A stretch of 64,000 nt of DNA from Petunia secreta. Its lineage: Eukaryota; Streptophyta; Magnoliopsida; Solanales; Solanaceae. How positions within the stretch are numbered: the first letter of the stretch is position 1; each line of letters starts with the position of its first letter. Shown here piece after piece: positions 22,141-32,609 of the stretch. The notes beneath the pieces were generated by a model that did not search any database, had not been told where the DNA came from, and saw nothing but the letters and a program-made list of their open reading frames with translations. The position numbers were made by a program, and so were the translations under genes. The stretch lies in contig JARKIP010000006.1 in assembly GCA_029990175.1 (NCBI GenBank), positions 372,001 through 436,000 of the forward strand, given 5' to 3'.

Positions 22141-22889
22141 TCAATCTCATATTCTGAAACACCAACAGGACATCCGACAGGCTACCCTGTCCAATCCACT
22201 CAAACTGGCAACACTTTTTATCTTGCTCGCTACTCGAAAGGAACTTTTCCACGAATTTAGAAGAAAAATCGAACCAAGTTAGTTAATAATAGAGCGGTCC
22301 ACCAATTCAAGGCTGGACCCCTGAAACTGGAAAGCAGAATAATCAACACCATACCGCTCAATATAATCAAAAGCCTGAAGGAAACGCTGACATCAATTTA
22401 TTTTTAAAATGAATCACGAGGTTTATCTGATGCATTTCTTAAGAATATCAGAAGGTTCAACCAGATAAAATAATGCAGCATCTTCGGACACTCGGACCGA
22501 GCTATTACTTGGGCTAGCTAACCAACCAGAATAATTAGTGGCGCAGCCCATGCTGCCTCTGGAACATAATTTACTGGGGCAACATCAAGAACTGGAACAA
22601 GAGCTCTCTAAGTCTGAACATCTGCATGTGCGGTGACCTGATAAGCTGCCTAGCGAATAATAGGTTCTTGCGGTATCTGCGTCGCCAAGATTCTCGTAAA
22701 AGCATTGTAGAGAGCCAAGGGAACTACAACTGGGACCTCCGTAACTAGATCGTCAGCACGATAAAAAATTCTCGGGGCTTTGGCAGTTCTAGCTACACGC
22801 TAGACTGCTTCGTCTTGAACTCATACCGTTTGCTAATTTGTTGCACGAGGGTTCACAATTACGACGAATGAATTAACGAAAATACTTTT
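22141..22889 (-). other. Decayed upstream gag/leader of A
   Basis: No open frame. Minus-strand text near 22760-22810 has short Gag-like strings broken by stops. It ends at the target CTTTT (22885-22889) of element D. Confidence 0.35.
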
Positions 22890-23687
22890 TGTTAGCCTGG
22901 ATAAGCTTGGAGTTTTGACTGATGACTGAGGAACAGATTCAAAGGACCTGTTCCTTTGAATCACTGCAGCAGAATAGATAATTCATGCAAAATTGTTTAA
23001 TTGAGATATTATTATTTATCCTAATACTGACGTGTATCTTGGTAATTATGCAGGCCTAATCAGATACGAAAAGATTGCATAACTAAGGGATAAAGGATTC
23101 GGATTCTAGAAGGTAGAATCCAACTAGGATTCAAAGTCAAGAGAGCTTTGGAGTTCTAATTCATCGAGACTTCTTGGCTGCTGGAAGCTATAAAACGTGG
23201 AGACTATCAGCCATAGAAGTACACACAAATACAGAGAGCATCGAGAAAAAGCTGAGAAGAATTATTAGCTTATTTGTGTAATCAGTTAGCTACAGTAGAA
23301 CTAAGTGAGAACCTGTTCCTTAGATTGAATCTTGTAAAAGTTCGAGTCTTAGTTCAAGTGTAGTAAGCAAAATCGAGTTGTAAACTTTCTGGTTCAAGTC
23401 GTGGACTTGACACAACTTCACTGATCGTGAGAAAGATCACTAAAGGATTAGAGTTAGTCCTAGGTTAGTAAGAGTGAGTCTTGTAACCAAGTGGGTCTTT
23501 TTACATAGTGAAGTTGAAATCCTACTTGAGAAGTAGGTCGTGGTTTTCCGTGTCTAGGGGTTTTTCCACGCTAATATCTGGTGTTCAATTACTTACAGTT
23601 TTAATTCCGCACATCGTAGAGTAAAGGAACACATTTTAAGGAACTGGTCCTTAAAACAGTAAAGTCGTGTAATCGTGGGAAATAACA
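22890..23687 (+). mobile_element. 5' LTR of element D
   Basis: 798 bp, TGTTAGCC to AATAACA. TATA box TATAAAAC at 23189-23196. A 27-bp near-perfect palindrome at 22936-22962 is centred on GGACCTGTTCC; a second copy of the motif is at 23640-23650 close to the LTR end. Confidence 0.93.
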
Positions 23688-23704
23688 ATTGGTATCAGAG
23701 CAGG
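23688..23704 (+). promoter_or_regulatory. Primer binding site of D
   Basis: ATTGGTATCAGAGCAGG directly after the LTR: complementary to initiator Met-tRNA. Confidence 0.92.
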
Positions 23705-23736
23705 TTATCCTTGAAAAGGCTAACACCTAGGATTAG

Positions 23737-25629
23737 ATGAGTACATCACGAGAGAACAGTGAGGGCCAGTCAATGGTTAGAGCACCTTACTTCAATGGGA
23801 AATACTATTCATGGTGGAAAGAGAGGATGCGCGATCACCTTCAAGCAGAAGACTACGAATTGTGGGACATAGTAACTGAAGGTCCCATGATCCCAATGAA
23901 GAAGGATGCTGATGGAAAGGATGTTCCCAAAACCAGGAAGGAGTGCAATGCTGAAGACATAAAGCAATGGGAAAAGAATGCAAAGGCAAGGAAGTGGCTG
24001 GTTAGTGGACTTAGTCCTGACGAATGCTCTAGGATCAGAGGGTATGCCACTGCAAAGGAGATTTGGGATGCTCTACAAGTTGCACATGAAGGAACAAGTC
24101 AGGTAAAAAGGTCCAGAGGTACACTTCTTTATGCTGAATATGAAAGCTTTAAAATGAAAGAAGAAGAATCAATCTCTGAAATGTATACTAAATTTAATGC
24201 CATTGCTTCTGAACTGATCTCTTTGGGAAGGGTTTTAACTGTGGAAGATAGAGTAGAAAAGATTTTAACTAAGGTTCTTCCAGATTCTTGGGAGATCAAA
24301 GCGTGTGCTATCATTGAAAGTAAAGATTTAACCACTTTATCCTTAGATGAGCTTATAGGCAATCTAAAGACTTATGAACTGAGGAAAAAGGTTAAAAACA
24401 TAGGAGCACCAGTTAAAACTGAACCTAACCTAGCCTTGGCTGCTGGTGATAAAATCATTGATGATAAGGAACTGGTCCTTATCGCTAAAAGTGTTCAGAA
24501 ATATTTGAATAAGAAAAGGGAAATTAGTGGACAGGGTAGGTCTACTAACATGAAACAGGCTGGAGAATGCCACAAATGTGGAAGCTCGAAGCACTACATC
24601 AGCAAATGTCCAATTATGGAAGGAGAATGGAGGAAGAAATTCATTGATGAAAGGAAGAAGGCTAGGGAACAGGTCCATAAGAAAAGTGGAAATCCCAAAG
24701 CGCTGGTTGTAGGATGGCAAGACAGTGAAGACGAAATAACTGATGACGATCTGAATGAGGATCTTGCTCTAATGGCACTTGGAGATTCAGAAAATGAAGA
24801 GGATCCTGAGGTATTTGTTTCTAAACTTAAAGAAGATGTAAAAGGCATGTCTAGAGAAAAGTTGGTTAAAGTATTCCATATTGTGCTAAATGAATTTAAA
24901 ACTCTGAGGGATGATAATCACCAACTGCATGATAAAGTTGACTGTTTAGAAACAGAATGCAAAGAGGAAATAATTAAAAATGATTTTCTGGAAAGGAAGA
25001 TTAGCATGCTTGAGGAACAGGTCCTCACACTTGAAACAACTGCTCAGGAATTAGAAAATGTTAAAACAGTTGTAAAAGGTAAAGGTATTGCTAATTCTCA
25101 TCAGATCATTGCTGAAGAGAAACTGAAAGACACAGTTGATGAACTATGTAAGAAAGATGAAAAGATAAGATCTTTAGAAGAAGACTTGGTTAAAACAAAA
25201 ATGGAATTAAGAAAAACTGTAGAATGGAACAAGTCTTCTGAAGCACTAGAATGGTTACAGGAAAATCATAGTAGTAACAGGAAAGGTATTGGATTCATGA
25301 AAGCACAGAGTTCATCCAAATGGAATCCAAAGAGTAAGTACTTATCATTTCCTGAAAACTGGCTATGCACTCACTGTGGGAACACTGGTCACCGGAAAGA
25401 AAATTGTCAATCTTTAAAAAGGGCTGCCCAGAGGAACAGGTCCTATAAACCTGTTCAAAATCCTGTAAAACAGAAGAATAGGTCCTACAAACCTGTTCAA
25501 CATTCTGTAAAAAAGGAAAATATTCACACAAAGAAACCATTACCATTCTGGGCTTGGAGAGATCTGATTCATCCTTTTTCAAAAGGAAAGGAACCCAAAC
25601 TAGTTTGGGTTCTTAAAATTAACCCCTAG
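23737..25629 (+). CDS. gag: Gag of Copia element D
   Basis: A 630-residue intact frame starting at the first ATG after the PBS. It would form the virus-like particle that packages the element's RNA in the cytoplasm. The N-terminal Gag core (FNGKYYSWWKERMRDHLQ near residue 25; IWDALQVAHEGTSQVKRSR near 110; DSWEIKACAI near 185) is of the Copia Gag (UBN2-like) type. There are two CCHC zinc knuckles, CHKCGSSKHYISKC at 278-291 and CTHCGNTGHRKENC at 544-557, with a long Glu/Lys-rich coiled-coil region of about 360-500 between them. Copia Gags are usually shorter; a long Gag with a second knuckle fits Sireviruses. It ends at TAG 25627-25629. Pol follows in the +1 frame, so gag and pol are not one continuous frame in this copy. 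Several codons lie in the repeated GGAAC.GGTCC motif. Confidence 0.9.
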   Translation: MSTSRENSEGQSMVRAPYFNGKYYSWWKERMRDHLQAEDYELWDIVTEGPMIPMKKDADGKDVPKTRKECNAEDIKQWEKNAKARKWLVSGLSPDECSRIRGYATAKEIWDALQVAHEGTSQVKRSRGTLLYAEYESFKMKEEESISEMYTKFNAIASELISLGRVLTVEDRVEKILTKVLPDSWEIKACAIIESKDLTTLSLDELIGNLKTYELRKKVKNIGAPVKTEPNLALAAGDKIIDDKELVLIAKSVQKYLNKKREISGQGRSTNMKQAGECHKCGSSKHYISKCPIMEGEWRKKFIDERKKAREQVHKKSGNPKALVVGWQDSEDEITDDDLNEDLALMALGDSENEEDPEVFVSKLKEDVKGMSREKLVKVFHIVLNEFKTLRDDNHQLHDKVDCLETECKEEIIKNDFLERKISMLEEQVLTLETTAQELENVKTVVKGKGIANSHQIIAEEKLKDTVDELCKKDEKIRSLEEDLVKTKMELRKTVEWNKSSEALEWLQENHSSNRKGIGFMKAQSSSKWNPKSKYLSFPENWLCTHCGNTGHRKENCQSLKRAAQRNRSYKPVQNPVKQKNRSYKPVQHSVKKENIHTKKPLPFWAWRDLIHPFSKGKEPKLVWVLKINP

Positions 25630-25642
25630 TTTTCTTTTGCAG

Positions 25643-28600
25643 GCTAGAGTGAAGGAGATAAACCACAAATGGTACATGGACAGTGGTTGCTCAAGACATA
25701 TGACAGGGCATAAGGAACTGTTCCTTTGACTCTCAGCCTTCCAAGGAGGAAATGTTTCCTTCGGTAATGGTAAGAAAGGGGAAATTATTGGAATTGGAAA
25801 GGTAGGTAGGTCTGATTCACACTGTATAGATAATGTATTTCTAGTAGATGGGCTGAAGCATTGCTTATTGAGCATATCTCAATTGTGTGACAAAGGTAAT
25901 AATGTTAATTTCTCATCTACTGGATGCACTGTGACTAATCAAGCTTCTGGAGAGGTTATTTTGCAGGGAAACAGACATGGAAATATCTACAAAGTAGACT
26001 TGTTGACATTATCTGATGGAAGCTTGAGCTGCTTAAGTGTGGTGCAAAATGATCCCCTCCTATGGCACAAAAGACTAGGACATGCTAGTCTTTCACAATT
26101 GAACAAACTTGTGTCAAAGGACTTGGTGATAGGTCTTCCTAACATCAGGTTTAATGAAGAAAAAGTATGTGAAGCATGTGCCAGGGGGAAGCAGGTAAAA
26201 TCCTCCTTCAAATCGAAGAAACAGGTAAGTACCACTAAACCTTTAGAACTGGTCCATATGGATTTATGTGGCCATATGAGAACAATGAGTCGTGGAGGTA
26301 AGAGGTATGTTATGGTATTGGTGGATGATTACTCCAGATTTACATGGACTATATTTCTTGCATCTAAAGAAGAAGCATTTAATGCATTTTCAATTTTTGC
26401 TAAGAAAGCTCAAAGAACTCTAGATAACCATATTGTTGCCATTAGGTCAGATCATAGAACTGAATTTGAAAATCATATGTTTTCCAATTTTTGTAATGAA
26501 AATGGCATTAATCATAATTTTTCCTCACCTAGAACTCCACAACAAAATGGTGTAGTAGAAAGGAAAAATAGGACTCTAGAAGAAATGGCAAGGACTATGT
26601 TGATATCTGGAACTCTTCCACAGAACTTTTGGGCTGAGGCTATTAATACTGCATGCTACATAATAAATAGATGTATGACAAGACCTTTAATAGAAAAGAC
26701 CCCATATGAATTGCTTAAAGGAAGAAAACCAAATATTTCTCATCTTAGGGCTTTTGGTTGCAAATGTTTCATAGACAACAATGGGAAGGATGCCTTAGGA
26801 AAATTTGATCCTAGAAGTGATGAGGGAATATTTATTGGTTATTCTTTAAATAGTAAATCTTATAGGGTGTTTAACAAGAAAACATTGAAAATTGAAGAAA
26901 GCATGCATGTTAAATTTGATGAAACTGACAGTCTCACTCAAGAACAGGTACAGGAGGATGAAGAAATTGGAATGCTGAAAGAGTTTGAACTCAATCCACA
27001 AATGCAGATTCTGGATATGAGAAGTGAACTGCAAGGAACTGTTCCTCAGGACATAATTGAGAAGAGTAGCACTGAAACAGGGGGTACAAGTGTTGGTTCC
27101 ACCTCACAAACTGGAAACGCTACTCTATCAGGAACTGTTCCTCAGCAGAGGACCTCTGACAATGGATTGACATCCAAGCCTTTCAAGTATCAAAGGTCAC
27201 ATCCTATGGATCAAATAATCTCAGATAAGGCTGCCGGAGTTCAAACTAGATCAGCAGTCAAGAATCACAATCTGTGTGCCTTTAGTGCTTTCTTATCTCT
27301 TGTTGAACCTAAAAATGTGAAAGAAGTACTGAAGGATGCATATTGGATTAATGCTATGCAGGAAGAACTGAATCAATTCCAAAGGAGTCAAGTTTGGCAT
27401 CTGGAACCCAAGCCAAGGAACAGGTCCATAATTGGAACAAAATGGGTTTTCAGAAACAAACTTGATGAGGATGGCATGGTAACAAGAAACAAGGCCAGGC
27501 TAGTTGTTCAGGGATATAGTCAAGAGGAGGGCATCGACTATGATGAGACTTTTGCTCCAGTTGCAAGACTGGAAGCAATAAGACTTCTTATAGCCTTTGC
27601 TACATACATGGAATTTACTCTACATCAAATGGATGTTAAGAGTGCGTTTCTGAATAGTTACTTGAAAGAAGAAGTGTATGTCAAGCAACCTCCAGGTTTT
27701 GAAAGTGAACAGTTCCCTGAACATGTGTACAAGTTAGACAAGGCCTTGTATGGACTCAAGCAGGCACCAAGAGCATGATATGAGAGGCTATCAAAATTTC
27801 TACTCCAGCATGGATACAAGAGAGGTAAAATTGATAGTACTTTGTTCTTAAAAGAAAAAGGTAAGGATCTCTTAATTGTTCAAATCTATGTAGATGATAT
27901 AATTTTTGGTGCCACTTGTGAAAATTTAAGTAAGGAATTTGCAAACTTGATGGGGAGTGAATTTGAGATGAGCATGATGGGTGAACTCAATTTCTTTTTG
28001 GGTTTACAAATTAAGCAAACCTCAAATGGAACTATGATCCATCAACAAAAGTATGTTAAGGAATTACTTAAAAGGTTTGATATGGATAATGCTAAGGAAA
28101 TTGACACTGCCACAAAATTGGATCTTGATGAACATGGAATATCAGTTGATCAAAAATTGTATAGGGGTATGATAGGTTCTCTACTTTATCTAACTGCTAG
28201 TAGACCTGATATTGTGTTCAGTGTTGGTTTGTATGCTAGGTTCCAATAAGATCCTAAGGAATCTCATTTGAAAGCTGTTAAAAGAATATTGAGGTATCTG
28301 AAAGGAACAAGTCCCTTGGGACTTTGGTATCAAAAAGGTGGTAGTTTTAATCTTGTTGGATATACTGATGCTGACTATGCAGGTTTCCTTGTTGATAGAA
28401 AAAGTACCTCAGGTATGGCACATTTTCTTGGTGAGTGTTTGGTTTCTTGGGGAACTAAGGAACAAAATTCAGTGGCACTTTCCACTGCTGAGGCTGAATA
28501 TGTTGCATCTGCTTCATGTTGTTCACAGTTGTTATGGATCAAACAACAATTACAGGATTTTGGTGTTGATGTAGGAACTGTTCCTATATATTGTGATAAC

Positions 28601-28819
28601 ACTAGTGCTATTAATATGACAAAGAATCCAGTGCATCACAAAAGGACTAAACACATTGATATAAGACATCATTTCCTAAGAGACAATTATGAAAAAGGTT
28701 TGATCACCATAGCATTTTGTCTTACTGAAAAGCAAATAGCTGACATTTTTACTAAAGCTCTAGGTAGAGATGATTTTGAAAGAAATAGATTGGAGTTAGG
28801 GATGATTAAATTCACATAA
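25643..28819 (+). pseudogene. pol: Pol of Copia element D: protease-integrase-RT-RNase H, three stops
   Basis: One reading frame with in-frame stops at 25727-25729, 27776-27778 (after APRA, where relatives have Trp) and 28247-28249. Protease: WYMDSGCSRHMTG keeps the D-S-G active site. Integrase: pre-integrase HKRLGH...CEACARGKQ; core VHMDLCG, RSDHRTEF (the Gly after the second Asp region is Arg) and VVERKNR, so D, D and E are all present. RT: GTKWVFRNKLDEDG, QMDVKSAFL and an intact YVDDIIFG near 27890. RNase H: GYTDADYAG and STAEAEYVA, ending LELGMIKFT. With three stops it cannot make full Pol, though the changes are few, in keeping with a recent insertion. Confidence 0.93.
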
Positions 28820-29312
28820 AATCATCAATGCTTTACTTCATAATTGGCTAGAAAATTGCTCTTAAAATGAATTTTATTCAAGTTATTATGAATTATTCAG
28901 TCCAGTTTCAATACTTAAAAGTATACTCTTATGCCATACTTCTTATTTAGAGTTGCTAAAATTGAATGATGTTACCCTTATGCTCTTAGAATTTCAGATG
29001 ATCAAAAATTGCAAATTAGAAGGACACTAAATTTTTGTGTTAAAAACAGGTATGTACTCGTTATTATTCAGTAAATTTAGAAGTATAAAGGCTATAGGTA
29101 AATTGTGATTAGGATAAATCCCACTAAGTTTCTTACCCATATCCAAATTGTAAAAGAGTCCCATCGGAGGAACAGTTCCTATTCTGAAAAGGTAATCTGC
29201 AGCCTAACGGCTCTTTTTCTCCGGGAGACTCCCAAGAGTCCTCAACCGTTGCATGTATGCTGCTGAGGTAAGTTGATCGTTTTTCACTCAAACTCCACTA
29301 CCTATTTCACTC
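28820..29312 (+). other. Spacer between pol and the 3' ORF of D
   Basis: About 490 bp, AT-rich, no ORF. It contains one copy of the GGAACAGTTCC motif (29169-29179) upstream of a TATA box, so it could act as the promoter region of the next ORF. Confidence 0.55.
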
Positions 29313-29320
29313 TATAAATA
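29313..29320 (+). promoter_or_regulatory. Internal TATA box ahead of the 3' ORF of D
   Basis: TATAAATA in the context CTCTATAAATACACTTC, followed by a pyrimidine-rich stretch (CTTCTTCCTCTTCC) and CA-rich initiator-like sequence, with the ORF's ATG about 100 bp downstream at 29420. This is the layout of an ordinary plant core promoter. It is not in an LTR. Confidence 0.55.
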
Positions 29321-29419
29321 CACTTCTTCCTCTTCCTTATTCTTTTACATTGTTCATCAATTAAAACTTTCAAAATTTCAGAAAGAGTAGTAAATTATTT
29401 GTTAATTCGAATTGCAAAG

Positions 29420-31345
29420 ATGTCTCTTGCTTCTGATAATTCTTCAACTGCACCTATTGATGACCAACCACAAAATCTTAATCCTCCCTCACCCATGGAA
29501 ACCACTAACCTAAACCCTGAAGTTCCTGAACCAATTACAGAAATACCTGAACCTGAAATTCAGGGGGAAGGACCAGTTCCCACGGATGAATCAATTGCTG
29601 AACAGACCGAAGATTTGTCACGTGCTATGGTGTTGTATCAGTATGAGGTAAACTTCACATATCCTTTGAATGTAGTTATAGACGAGGAAGAAAAGGGAGA
29701 GGGGTATGGGGTTGCTCTTGAGGGGGAACCTATTAGGAGTTTGGACGCACCCATGCATGGGTCATCGGGGTCTCCAGAGGCTGCTCCTAGAGTACCCATG
29801 GAGGATGTGATCGATGTTGATGAGGCTATCAGTGATAGTGATAGGCCCTTGGTAGACTTAATCAAAATTAGGAGTATGCAAAGAAAGTTGGCTAGAAAGG
29901 GACCTGTTGATGCTCATGTAACTACTGAAATTGCTGCTAGGTTGAAGAAAATAGGTGATAGTTATAAGCCCGGAAATAAGAAGAAAGTTGAAAGTTCCTC
30001 CAAGGCAAAAGGACCTGTTGCTTCTGCCTCAACCCCTGCTTCTGGGGGCAGGAGGACAAGAAGTGCTGCTAAAGCTGCTGATGAACAACTAGCTGCTGCC
30101 TTGGAAAGGAGCAGAAAAGGGAAAGGAAAACAGGTGGTTGAAGAGGAAGAAGTGGATGATATTGATCTTGCTGATTTTTTTGAGGATGAAGAGATGGTAG
30201 AGGCTGAGGAGGTGGTGCCTCAGTCAAAGAAAAGAAAAGTTCCTGAGAGAAGAGTAACAAGAAGCTCAGTTAAAGCTGCAGAGAAAACTGCTAAGAGGAC
30301 CAGGTCCTCCAAAAGAGTGGTTGTTTCTGAAAGTTCTGCTAGTTACAGTGATGAGTCTGTTGCTGAAGATGAGAGTGAAAGTGATGAGTCTGTGCACTGT
30401 GTTCATGATGACATGTTGACCAGGAAGGTTTTGAAAGGTTGGATTATGTTTGATATGCAAGAAGAAGGAATGTTGTGGCTGCTGCAAAAACTGCATGCTC
30501 AGGGTTGGAGGGACATGGTCCTTAAGATCTCTGGGAGGTGTGCAAAGGGGATGGTGCAAGAGTTCTACAAGAACTGCTCCATCAGAGGAGATAGACTTAC
30601 TACCTCTGTCAATGACAATGTAATTATGTTTGACACAAGGGAACTTGGTGAGCTGCTGGGGATTCCTGCTACTGGGTATGCTAGCTATGTCAAGAAGGTT
30701 TGGCCTGACTTGACAAACTTGCCTACTGATCTGGAGATCACTAGGAAGTTTGCTGATAATGATGGTGAAGAGAAACCCAGGGCTGTGCAGAAGAGTGAGA
30801 TGCGCCCACAGCACCAACTGTTATTTGAGTTTGTGAACAAAATAGTGATGCCAAGGCAGGAGAAAAGAGGAGTTGCCAGTTTCATGGACCTGGTCCTTAT
30901 GGAATTGTTGGACACTGAAAAGCAGATCAATTGGCCCAATTTTACGATCCACCTGATCAAAAGGGTGATTGCTGGGAAGAGAAAGCACTCCCTGCCGTTT
31001 GGTTTCATCCTGACTGATATATTTGCAAAATTGAAGATTCCCTTGGAAGGGGTTGTGAAGGCTACAAAGAATGGAAAGTTTGGTTATGCCACTTTGATAA
31101 GCTGTGACTTGCCAGATCAGGCTGATCCTCCACAGACTGGTGTTGGGAGGCAGCCACTGAACAACGAAGTGAGGGCACTTAGGCAACAGGTTGCTATTCA
31201 GGCTGCTGAGATAGAAAGGTTGGAAGAGGAGAAGAATTTCTGGAAGGCAGAGGCCTCAAAGGCAAAGGAGACCAATGAGGGAATGCTCAAGCAGATGCTT
31301 GAGTTGCTCAACAAGTCTCAGGGACCTGGTCCTTCCACATTCTGA
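29420..31345 (+). CDS. Accessory 3' ORF of element D (env position), unknown function
   Basis: A 641-codon uninterrupted frame between pol and the 3' LTR; the ATG at 29420 is the first in a good context. In Sireviruses this position holds an 'env-like' ORF, but I see no signal peptide or membrane segment here. Features (numbered with 29399 as codon 1): a Pro/Glu-rich acidic N-terminus to about 130; two similar basic blocks, RRTRSAAKAA near 218 and RRVTRSSVKAA near 284; a nuclear-localisation-like SKKRKV at 276-281; acidic/Ser tracts; a globular region of about 342-575 starting RKVLKGWIMFDMQ; a heptad-type coiled coil of about 590-640 (LRQQVAIQAAEIERLEEEK). The middle region resembles proteins annotated as a 'putative plant transposon protein' domain (my recollection). 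Nuclear, nucleic-acid-related action is an inference. It is fully open while pol has three stops. Confidence 0.75.
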   Translation: MSLASDNSSTAPIDDQPQNLNPPSPMETTNLNPEVPEPITEIPEPEIQGEGPVPTDESIAEQTEDLSRAMVLYQYEVNFTYPLNVVIDEEEKGEGYGVALEGEPIRSLDAPMHGSSGSPEAAPRVPMEDVIDVDEAISDSDRPLVDLIKIRSMQRKLARKGPVDAHVTTEIAARLKKIGDSYKPGNKKKVESSSKAKGPVASASTPASGGRRTRSAAKAADEQLAAALERSRKGKGKQVVEEEEVDDIDLADFFEDEEMVEAEEVVPQSKKRKVPERRVTRSSVKAAEKTAKRTRSSKRVVVSESSASYSDESVAEDESESDESVHCVHDDMLTRKVLKGWIMFDMQEEGMLWLLQKLHAQGWRDMVLKISGRCAKGMVQEFYKNCSIRGDRLTTSVNDNVIMFDTRELGELLGIPATGYASYVKKVWPDLTNLPTDLEITRKFADNDGEEKPRAVQKSEMRPQHQLLFEFVNKIVMPRQEKRGVASFMDLVLMELLDTEKQINWPNFTIHLIKRVIAGKRKHSLPFGFILTDIFAKLKIPLEGVVKATKNGKFGYATLISCDLPDQADPPQTGVGRQPLNNEVRALRQQVAIQAAEIERLEEEKNFWKAEASKAKETNEGMLKQMLELLNKSQGPGPSTF

Positions 31346-31805
31346 CCACCTTAGCCTTAGCTTTTAGCCATCTTTGGTCCAGTGGGATCTAGCCTAGCCT
31401 AGTGCCTTAGCCTTTTTCTTCTTTAGTCGATTGATAATTCTGTAGTACTTGCTTGTATCCCCTGATTTCAATGGTTGATTTAATGAATTGTCTTTGATGG
31501 CTAATATCATTGTCTTGCAGTTGCTTTAATCTGATTTATGTTTGCATTTTGAGTTGCCTCAATGGCCATGTGCTGATTAATTCTAACACTTGAGTTATAC
31601 TTTTTATGCAACCTTTTCAATGATGCCAAAAGGGGGAAGAGTAAGTTGATTTTTCATGAAGTTATACCTAATTGAAAATCTGTTCCTTAATGACAAATTA
31701 ATTCTCTCCACTGATTGTTTGTCTTTTTGAGCTTAAGTTGTACTTCAGGACATTAAGGATATGCAGCTATGCTTATGAGTTTGTCATCATCAAAAAGGGG
31801 GAAAT
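31346..31805 (+). promoter_or_regulatory. 3' untranslated end of D with two polypurine tracts
   Basis: AAAAGGGGGAAGA at 31628-31640 and AAAAAGGGGGAAAT at 31792-31805. Only the second abuts the 3' LTR. Repeated purine tracts upstream of the 3' LTR are a known trait of Sireviruses. Confidence 0.8.
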
Positions 31806-32609
31806 TGTTAGCTTGGATAATCTTGGAGTTTTGACTGATGACTGAGGAACAGATTCAAAGGACCTGTTCCTTTGAATCACTGCAGCAGAATAGATAATTC
31901 ATGCAAAATTGTTTAATTGAGATATTATTATTTGTCCTAATACTGACGTGTATCTTGGTAATTATGCAGGCCTAATCAGATACGAAAAGATTGCATAACT
32001 AAGGGATAAAGGATTCGGATTCTAGAAGGTAGAATCCAACTAGGATTCAAAGTCAAGGGAGCTTTGGAGTTCTAATTCATCGAGACTTCTCGGCTGCTAG
32101 AAGCTATAAAACGTGGAGACTATCAGCCATAGAAGTACACACAAATACAGAGAGCATCGAGAAAAAGCTGAGAAGAATTATTAGCTTATTTGTGTAATCA
32201 GTTAGCTACAGTAGAACTAAGTGAGAACCTGTTCCTTAGATTGAATCTTGTAAAAGTTCGAGTCTTAGTTCAAGTGTAGTAAGCAAAATCGAGTTGTAAA
32301 CTTTCTGGTTCAAGTCGTGGACTTGACACAACTTCACTGATCGTGAGAAAGATCACTAAAGGATTAGAGTTAGTCCTAGGTTAGTAAGAGTGAGTCTTGT
32401 AACCAAGTGGGTCTTTTTACATAGTGAAGTTGAAATCCTACTTGAGAAGTAGGTCGTGGTTTTTTGATCCCGTGTCTAGGGGTTTTTCTACGCTAATATC
32501 TGGTGTTCAATTACTTACAGTTTTAATTCCGCACATCGTAGAGTAAAGGAACACATTTTAAGGAACTGGTCCTTAAAACAGTAAAGTGGTGTGATCGTGG
32601 GAAATAACA
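31806..32609 (+). mobile_element. 3' LTR of element D
   Basis: 804 bp, close match to 22890-23687, with a short insertion (TTGATCC region near 32463) and scattered substitutions. TATA box at 32105-32110. Motif copies at 31860-31870, 32225-32235 (variant) and 32562-32572. Confidence 0.93.

Larger units (their letters stand above)
22890..32609 (+). mobile_element. LTR retrotransposon D (Ty1/Copia, Sirevirus-like)
   Basis: Complete element with LTRs 22890-23687 and 31806-32609 (about a dozen differences by eye), ends TGTTA/TAACA, and a perfect target duplication CTTTT (22885-22889, 32610-32614). Order is gag, protease, integrase, RT, RNase H, which is Copia, followed by a separate long ORF before the 3' LTR. 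The long Gag with two zinc knuckles, two polypurine tracts and the extra 3' ORF fit the Sirevirus (SIRE/Maximus) lineage. It is the youngest-looking insertion of the left half. Pol is disabled. Confidence 0.93.

Noticed and set aside
23792..24848. Minus-strand ORFs opposite gag of D (and 30069-31186 opposite the 3' ORF)
   Set aside because: Shadow frames of intact plus-strand ORFs.
31806..32609. Reading the 3' ORF of D as a true retroviral envelope
   Set aside because: No signal peptide, membrane segment or fusion-type region in the 641-residue product; charged and coiled-coil instead.
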